The position numbers were made by a program, and so were the translations under genes. Positions 59,602-64,000 of a stretch of 64,000 nucleotides of DNA are shown here, piece after piece. The stretch comes from Oceanobacillus timonensis (GTDB taxonomy: Bacteria > Bacillota > Bacilli > Bacillales > Amphibacillaceae). The stretch is from the NCBI RefSeq assembly GCF_900166635.1, contig NZ_LT800497.1, forward strand, positions 2,384,378 to 2,448,377. The letters are read 5' to 3'. Positions within the stretch are counted from its first letter, which is position 1, and each line of letters opens with the position of its first letter. The notes under the pieces are model-generated. The model made no database searches, was not told the origin of the DNA, and saw only the letters and a list, made by a program, of their open reading frames with translations.

Positions 59602-60561
59602 ATGTCACAACAAAAAAAGCTCGCCACTTTTGCAGGAGGATGCTTTTGGTGTATGGTGGAACCGTTTGATGAACGGCCAGGGGTAATCAGTATTCGTTCC
59701 GGCTACACGGGCGGTCATGTAGAAAATCCAACCTATGAGCAGGTTTGTTCCGATACAACAGGACATGTCGAAGCGGTGCAAATTGAATTTGATCCAACGA
59801 TCATGCCTTATAAAGAGTTAGTAGAAACTTTTTGGCAGCAAATTGATCCGACAGATACCGGCGGACAATTTAATGACCGTGGTGAGTCCTATCAAACAGC
59901 TATTTTTTATCATGATGAAGAACAGAAAGAAATAGCAGAGCATTCTAAGGAATTACTGCAGCAAAGTGGAAAATTTAAAAAAGACATCGTTACACCGATT
60001 CTTCCGGTTAAACCTTTTTATGAAGCAGAGGAAGAGCACCAGGATTACTATAAGAAACGTTCTTTCCATTATAAAATGTATAAAAAAGGCTCCGGCCGGG
60101 AAGCTTTCATCAAAGAAAATTGGCAGCATAAACCTTCTGAACAAGAATTAAGAGAGAAGCTGACGCCTCTTCAATATCAAGTCACACAAGAAAACGGGAC
60201 AGAGCGTCCGTTTGACAATGCATATTGGGATAATAAAGAAGATGGTATTTATGTTGATATTATTTCCGGCAAGGTTCTTTTTTCATCGAAGGAGCAATAT
60301 GATGCAGGCTGCGGCTGGCCGAGCTTTACAAAACCAGTTGACCCGCAGCAAGTGACAGATGTGACGGATACTTCTCATGGCATGGTTCGCACAGAAGTTC
60401 GAAGTAAACAATCCGATTCTCATTTGGGACATGTTTTCGAAGACGGTCCAAAAGAAGCAGGCGGATTACGTTATTGTATGAATTCTGCAGCAATGCGCTT
60501 TATTCCTAAGGACAAGATGGAAGAAGAAGGTTATGGAAACTTTTTATATCTATTCAAATAG
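59602..60561 (+). CDS. msrAB: Fused peptide methionine sulfoxide reductase MsrA-MsrB
   Basis: Repairs both S- and R-methionine sulfoxide in proteins. 319 residues. The MsrA domain comes first (GCFWCM, catalytic Cys 14) and runs to about residue 160. The MsrB domain (residues about 175-315) has DAGCGWPSF and the catalytic Cys in [11 protein letters not shown]. The two CxxC zinc motifs of many MsrB proteins are absent, so this is the zinc-free form. TAGGAGG lies before the ATG. In B. subtilis msrA and msrB are separate genes. Confidence 0.96.
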   Translation: MSQQKKLATFAGGCFWCMVEPFDERPGVISIRSGYTGGHVENPTYEQVCSDTTGHVEAVQIEFDPTIMPYKELVETFWQQIDPTDTGGQFNDRGESYQTAIFYHDEEQKEIAEHSKELLQQSGKFKKDIVTPILPVKPFYEAEEEHQDYYKKRSFHYKMYKKGSGREAFIKENWQHKPSEQELREKLTPLQYQVTQENGTERPFDNAYWDNKEDGIYVDIISGKVLFSSKEQYDAGCGWPSFTKPVDPQQVTDVTDTSHGMVRTEVRSKQSDSHLGHVFEDGPKEAGGLRYCMNSAAMRFIPKDKMEEEGYGNFLYLFK

Positions 60562-60603
60562 ATTATAATATTATTATGTAAACAAGCAGAGGAGAACAAA
60601 AGA

Positions 60604-60807
60604 ATGATTCATAAGGATTGGGAAAACAGAGAAACCATCAAACAAATTAAATGTGTACACGCGAATGCCAAGAAATTTATTGTAGACCGCAAACTTACTC
60701 CAGGTAAAGTTTACGATGTAAAAAACGAGACAGATGAGTTTTACTTTATTATTGATAACAGTGATCGAATGGCAGGATTTAGAAAAGATTATTTCCAAGT
60801 GGTTTAA
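60604..60807 (+). CDS. Small conserved protein, DUF6501-like
   Basis: A 67-residue soluble protein (MIHKDWENRETIKQIKCVHA start, KLTPGKVYDVKNETDEFYFI middle) with alternating strands like a small beta-barrel. It resembles a short Bacillaceae family that I recall as DUF6501; certainty about the label is moderate. GAGGAGAA lies before the ATG. It follows msrAB by 42 bases and may be co-transcribed. Function unknown. Confidence 0.7.
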   Translation: MIHKDWENRETIKQIKCVHANAKKFIVDRKLTPGKVYDVKNETDEFYFIIDNSDRMAGFRKDYFQVV

Positions 60808-60818
60808 ACAGATCCAAT

Positions 60819-60863
60819 ATCAGGAGATAAGGTTGGTTTACAGAACAAATCTTATCTCCTGAT
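60819..60863 (+). other. 13-bp inverted repeat after the DUF6501-like gene
   Basis: ATCAGGAGATAAG (60819-60831) and its reverse complement (60851-60863) with a 19-base loop. No T tract follows, so it is a poor intrinsic terminator. It could act as an RNA-stabilising hairpin or operator. Confidence 0.5.
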
Positions 60864-60948
60864 TACATATAAGGACGTTTTCTTTTATTTTAAAATACGT
60901 TATAATTATTTCATACGTAAACCATTGGTAAAGAGGAGGAGAATTTCG

Positions 60949-61188
60949 TTGGCTTTTATTATTACATCACCATGTAAAACAGAAAAATCAGGGGAATGCG
61001 TAGAAGTTTGCCCCGTTGATTGTATAGAGGAAGGCAAAGATATGTTCTATATCGATCCGGATATTTGCATCGATTGCGGTGCATGTGAAGCAGTTTGTCC
61101 GGTAGAGGCAATCTATATGGAAGATGAGGTACCGGAAGAAGAGAACGAATATATTTCATTGAATCGGCTGTTTTTTGAAAATCGCTAA
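60949..61188 (+). CDS. fer: Ferredoxin, two-cluster (7Fe/8Fe) type
   Basis: A 79-residue acidic electron carrier. The first cluster segment is C-x7-C-x3-CP (CKTEKSGECVEVCPVDC, about residues 9-25) and the second is the classic CIDCGACEAVCP (about residues 40-51). The pattern is that of bacillar ferredoxins carrying [3Fe-4S]/[4Fe-4S] or [4Fe-4S] clusters. The start is TTG at 60949 behind AGAGGAGGAG; a GTG at 60925 would lie before that site. A TATAAT at 60901-60906 may be its -10. Confidence 0.93.
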   Translation: MAFIITSPCKTEKSGECVEVCPVDCIEEGKDMFYIDPDICIDCGACEAVCPVEAIYMEDEVPEEENEYISLNRLFFENR

Positions 61189-61200
61189 TGATTCGATACA

Positions 61201-61232
61201 AAGGTTGCTTGCATAACAGAAGCAGCCTTTTT
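61201..61232 (+). terminator. Terminator after ferredoxin
   Basis: A 10-bp stem with one G-U pair (61201-61210 with 61220-61229) and a T run. Confidence 0.8.
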
Positions 61233-61325
61233 CTATGTCCTCTTTTTTGTTTCCATTTCTTTTGAGTAAGCTGATGTGTAAAGGAGATACTAAAAGAAAC
61301 AAGCAAAATGTGAGGTGCAATAAAT

Positions 61326-62843
61326 ATGAATTCGAAATCCATTTGGCGGACAGATACCGCATTTCAAGACTTTCCCAAGCTTCAAGAATCGAAGGAAACA
61401 GAAGTTTGTATCGTTGGAGCAGGATTAACAGGAATTACTGCTGCTTATCTGCTTTCTAAAAAAGGCATGAAAGTTATCTTATTAGAAGCTAATCAAGTGC
61501 TTAGTGGTGTGACTGGAAATACGTCAGCCAAAGTCACTGCGCAGCATGGTATGATATATTCGGAACTGATAGATACTTTTGGAGAAGAAAAAGCAAAACA
61601 ATATTATCAGGCAAACCGCGACGGCATGGATTTTATAAAAAATGAAATCACAGAACATCGGATTGATTGTAATTATGAGGAACAAGATGCTTTTCTTTTC
61701 ACCAATGATGATGCCTATTTACCGCAATTAGACAAAGAAGCAGAGGCATACCAAACCTTGGGTATCCCCGGAGAACTCACCTCGGAGATGCCGCTTGATA
61801 TCCCATTTAAACAAGCATTAAAAATGCCGGGGCAAGCACAATTTCATCCGCTAAAGTATTTACAATTTATGTTTGAGGAAGCTGTCAAAAACGGAACAGA
61901 GGTTTATGAGCAAACAGTTGCGATGAAGTTGGAATATAATAGACAAAAAACGGTTATGACAAAGGACGAATATCGTGTTGCATGCGATTACCTGATAGCA
62001 GCAACACAATTTCCGTATATAGATCATCAAGGGCTTTATTTTGCCAAAATGTACGCAGAACAATCTCATATAGTGGCTGGAAAATGGACAGGAACATACC
62101 CAGGCGGTATATATATCAATGCTGAAAATCCCATCCGTTCTATCCGGACAGCTACGTTAAATAATAAAGACACTTATCTGCTTATTGGCGGCGAAAACCA
62201 TCGTTCCGGAGAAAAATTAGATGAAACATCATGCTATGCGAATCTAAAGGCATTTGCTAAAGAGCAATTTGAGATAACGGATTTTCCTTATCAATGGTCC
62301 GCGCAAGATTTTACCACATTGGATAAAATGCCATACATTGGCCCAATAACAGGAGATGATCCTTCTATCCTTATTGCTACCGGCTATAAAAAATGGGGGA
62401 TGACAAATGGGACACTAGCTGCCAAAATAATGACGGACATCATCACTAAAAAAGATGAACATCCGTACGAAGGTTTATTCTCTCCGCAACGGTTCACTTC
62501 AAAACCGATGTTACAAAATTTATTCCGTTTTAATATGGAAGTTGCAACAGAATTTTTAAAAGGGAAACTGTCTTTTCCTGCTTCTAAAGAAATAGACACA
62601 TTAGAGATAGACGAAGCAGCTATTACAACAGTAAAAGGGGACCGGGTCGGCATTTATAAAGATATGGAAGATCAGGTACATGTCCTTGATACAACGTGCA
62701 CGCATCTGGGTTGCGAGGTGAATTGGAACGGCGCAGACAGAACCTGGGACTGTCCCTGCCACGGATCCCGTTATCATTATGATGGGGAGGTAATGGCAGG
62801 ACCGGCGAAAAAACCTTTGAGAAAAATATCTCTCGATGACTAA
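61326..62843 (+). CDS. yhfW: FAD-dependent oxidoreductase with C-terminal Rieske domain (YhfW-like)
   Basis: A 505-residue fusion. An N-terminal DAO-type FAD domain (VCIVGAGLTGITAAYLLS, residues about 27-44, then KVILLEA) runs to about residue 385. A C-terminal Rieske [2Fe-2S] domain has CTHLGCEV near residue 459 and CPCHGSRYHYDG near residue 478. The layout equals B. subtilis YhfW. The substrate is unknown. No Tat or Sec signal is seen, so it is cytosolic. AGGTG lies before the ATG. The adjacent ferredoxin could be an electron partner, but this is only positional. Confidence 0.9.
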   Translation: MNSKSIWRTDTAFQDFPKLQESKETEVCIVGAGLTGITAAYLLSKKGMKVILLEANQVLSGVTGNTSAKVTAQHGMIYSELIDTFGEEKAKQYYQANRDGMDFIKNEITEHRIDCNYEEQDAFLFTNDDAYLPQLDKEAEAYQTLGIPGELTSEMPLDIPFKQALKMPGQAQFHPLKYLQFMFEEAVKNGTEVYEQTVAMKLEYNRQKTVMTKDEYRVACDYLIAATQFPYIDHQGLYFAKMYAEQSHIVAGKWTGTYPGGIYINAENPIRSIRTATLNNKDTYLLIGGENHRSGEKLDETSCYANLKAFAKEQFEITDFPYQWSAQDFTTLDKMPYIGPITGDDPSILIATGYKKWGMTNGTLAAKIMTDIITKKDEHPYEGLFSPQRFTSKPMLQNLFRFNMEVATEFLKGKLSFPASKEIDTLEIDEAAITTVKGDRVGIYKDMEDQVHVLDTTCTHLGCEVNWNGADRTWDCPCHGSRYHYDGEVMAGPAKKPLRKISLDD

Positions 62844-62894
62844 CACCTAAAAAGGAACACGTTTGATTCGTAAAAACGTGTTCCTTTTTAGGTG
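62844..62894 (+). terminator. Terminator after yhfW
   Basis: A perfect 21-bp stem (62844-62864 with 62874-62894) containing five Ts in the right arm, starting right behind the stop codon. Long stems of this kind often work in both directions. Confidence 0.85.
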
Positions 62895-62989
62895 TGCGCA
62901 GCAATAGTTGACTTAACTTTTCATTTTATATAATATGGATGAATCTAATAAAATAGTTTAACTTATAGAAAAAAAGAAGGTGATTTCTA

Positions 62990-64000
62990 TTGGCAATGGA
63001 AATAAGTAATATTATTACAATGATTGCCTCCATCATTATTTTTATTAATTTATTATTAGCATTAGGTGTGTTATTTTTCGAAAAACGAGATGTCGGCTAT
63101 ACATGGGCATGGTTATTGGTCTTGTTTTTCTTACCTATTGTCGGATTCTTGATTTACATCTTCTTAGGACGCAGTTTAAAGCAGAATAATTTCTATGGCT
63201 TAACAGCGGAAGAACAGAAAATGCTTAAAGAGGAAGTTGACACGCAATTAAAGCTAATAGATGAAGAAAAACGGGATGACCTTCCCTGGTTAAAAAATTA
63301 CGATGATCTTATCACCATGAATTTACGTTCCTCCCACGGCAGATTATCGGAGGATAACGAGATTTTTGTATTTAACGATGGTCATAAAAAGTTTGATGCG
63401 CTCCTGAGTGATATCCAGGCTGCGAAACAAGAAATTAATGTTCAATATTATATTATTCAGCCTGATCATCTCGGAAAGAGACTAAGAGATGCACTAATAG
63501 CAAAAGCAAAAGAGGGCGTGAAGGTTCGTGTTTTATATGATGAAGTCGGATCAAAAAAATTGCCATCCAAATTCTTTGAGGATTTAAAGCAGGCCGGTGG
63601 GGAAGTCCGTGTTTTCTTTCCGTCGTTCTTAAAGCTTGTGAATTTCCGAATTAATAACCGTAATCACAGAAAACTTGTCATTATTGATGGTGATTTATCC
63701 TATATTGGTGGTTTTAATGTTGGCGATGAATACCTTGGGGAGAATAAAAAATTCGGCTACTGGCGAGATACACATTTAAAAATACATGGTAATGCTGTGA
63801 ATGATATTCAGATAAGGTTTATCATGGACTGGCATCAAGCCGGAAAAGACAAAAAGCATGATGATTATAAAGATTTTTGTTTTCATTTAGAAAAACATCA
63901 TGGCACCAGCCCTGTGCAAGTGGTTTCCAGCGGTCCAAACTCAGAGACCGAGCATTTAAAGAATATGTATATTAAAATGATACTCTCTGCAAAGGAAAGT
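62990..64000 (+). CDS. cls: Cardiolipin synthase, N-terminal part (3' end outside window)
   Basis: 337 codons are visible and the frame runs off the right edge. Two N-terminal membrane helices (residues about 5-28 and 38-58) are followed by the phospholipase D domain with the first HKD motif (HRKLVIIDGD, near residue 223) and GGFNVGDEYLG. The second HKD motif must lie to the right. It condenses two phosphatidylglycerols to cardiolipin at the membrane. The TTG at 62990 is the likely start because GAAGGTGAT (62976-62984) precedes it; the ATG at 62996 is too far. Confidence 0.93.
   Translation, partial: MAMEISNIITMIASIIIFINLLLALGVLFFEKRDVGYTWAWLLVLFFLPIVGFLIYIFLGRSLKQNNFYGLTAEEQKMLKEEVDTQLKLIDEEKRDDLPWLKNYDDLITMNLRSSHGRLSEDNEIFVFNDGHKKFDALLSDIQAAKQEINVQYYIIQPDHLGKRLRDALIAKAKEGVKVRVLYDEVGSKKLPSKFFEDLKQAGGEVRVFFPSFLKLVNFRINNRNHRKLVIIDGDLSYIGGFNVGDEYLGENKKFGYWRDTHLKIHGNAVNDIQIRFIMDWHQAGKDKKHDDYKDFCFHLEKHHGTSPVQVVSSGPNSETEHLKNMYIKMILSAKES

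Noticed and set aside
1..64000. CRISPR arrays, insertion sequences, prophage, tRNA or rRNA genes
   Set aside because: Scanning for repeated spacers, transposase motifs, terminal repeats and RNA gene signatures found none apart from rnpB.

Overview
The window looks like ordinary core chromosome of a low-G+C, endospore-forming, motile, respiring member of the Bacillaceae. I infer the Oceanobacillus/Virgibacillus group from gene order and the acidic extracellular domains; nothing in the window proves the genus. Gene order largely follows the Bacillus subtilis ypeB-to-rnpB segment: cmk, ypfD, der, gpsA, spoIVA, hbs, mtrB, hepS-menG-hepT, ndk, cheR, aroFBH, hisC-tyrA-EPSP synthase, ypiAB, ypiF, qcrABC, ypjA, ypjD-dapB-mgsA-bshA-cca-birA-dinG, ypmB-asnS, dnaD-nth, ponA-recU, sspM, yppE, gpsB, rnpB, ypsC. 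No insertion sequence, prophage, CRISPR array, tRNA or rRNA gene was seen.

Layout. 1-11 kb: the end of germination gene ypeB, cmk, plsC, an S1-domain protein, the YIEGIA membrane protein with its small partner, der-gpsA, and a sporulation cluster ending in spoIVA. 11-27 kb: HU, TRAP, heptaprenyl diphosphate/menaquinone genes, the shikimate/aromatic supraoperon (without trp genes), and the menaquinol:cytochrome c reductase operon. 27-33 kb: a less conserved stretch with ypjA, a very short YpjB-like protein, a YugP-type protease and a leftward block (unknown gene, acyl-CoA thioesterase, LysR regulator, YitT protein). 33-48 kb: the dapB-birA operon, dinG, asnS, dnaD-nth, and leftward ponA-recU and sspM. 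48-55 kb: yppE, cdd, gpsB, RNase P RNA, an rRNA methyltransferase and a leftward ba3-type oxidase operon including its 36-residue subunit. 55-64 kb: a cold-shock gene behind an attenuator-like hairpin, thyA-dfrA, two tatA genes with tatC, msrAB, a ferredoxin, a YhfW-type oxidoreductase and the start of a cardiolipin synthase.

How the genes fit together. HepS, HepT and MenG supply the last steps of menaquinone synthesis. Chorismate from the aro cluster feeds menaquinone and the aromatic amino acids. QcrABC oxidises menaquinol. Its Rieske subunit carries a twin-arginine signal, and a Tat translocase is encoded at 57-58 kb. Several genes (YIEGIA, SpoVIF-like, SpoIVA, YpjB-like, SspM, YqfQ-like) belong to sporulation, and some are preceded by motifs resembling sigma-E, -G or -K promoters.

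I found no clear undescribed multi-gene system. The best leads are small. They are a terminator-type hairpin between the promoter and coding region of the cold-shock gene, a 22-codon upstream ORF ending in the hbs ribosome-binding site, and a perfect 42-bp palindrome ahead of a 33-codon orphan ORF. Others are a promoter plus strong ribosome-binding site leading to a start-stop pair, a miniature YpjB, and locally missing trp, bshB1, panBCD and aspB genes. All family assignments are from reading the translated sequence; no database search was run.
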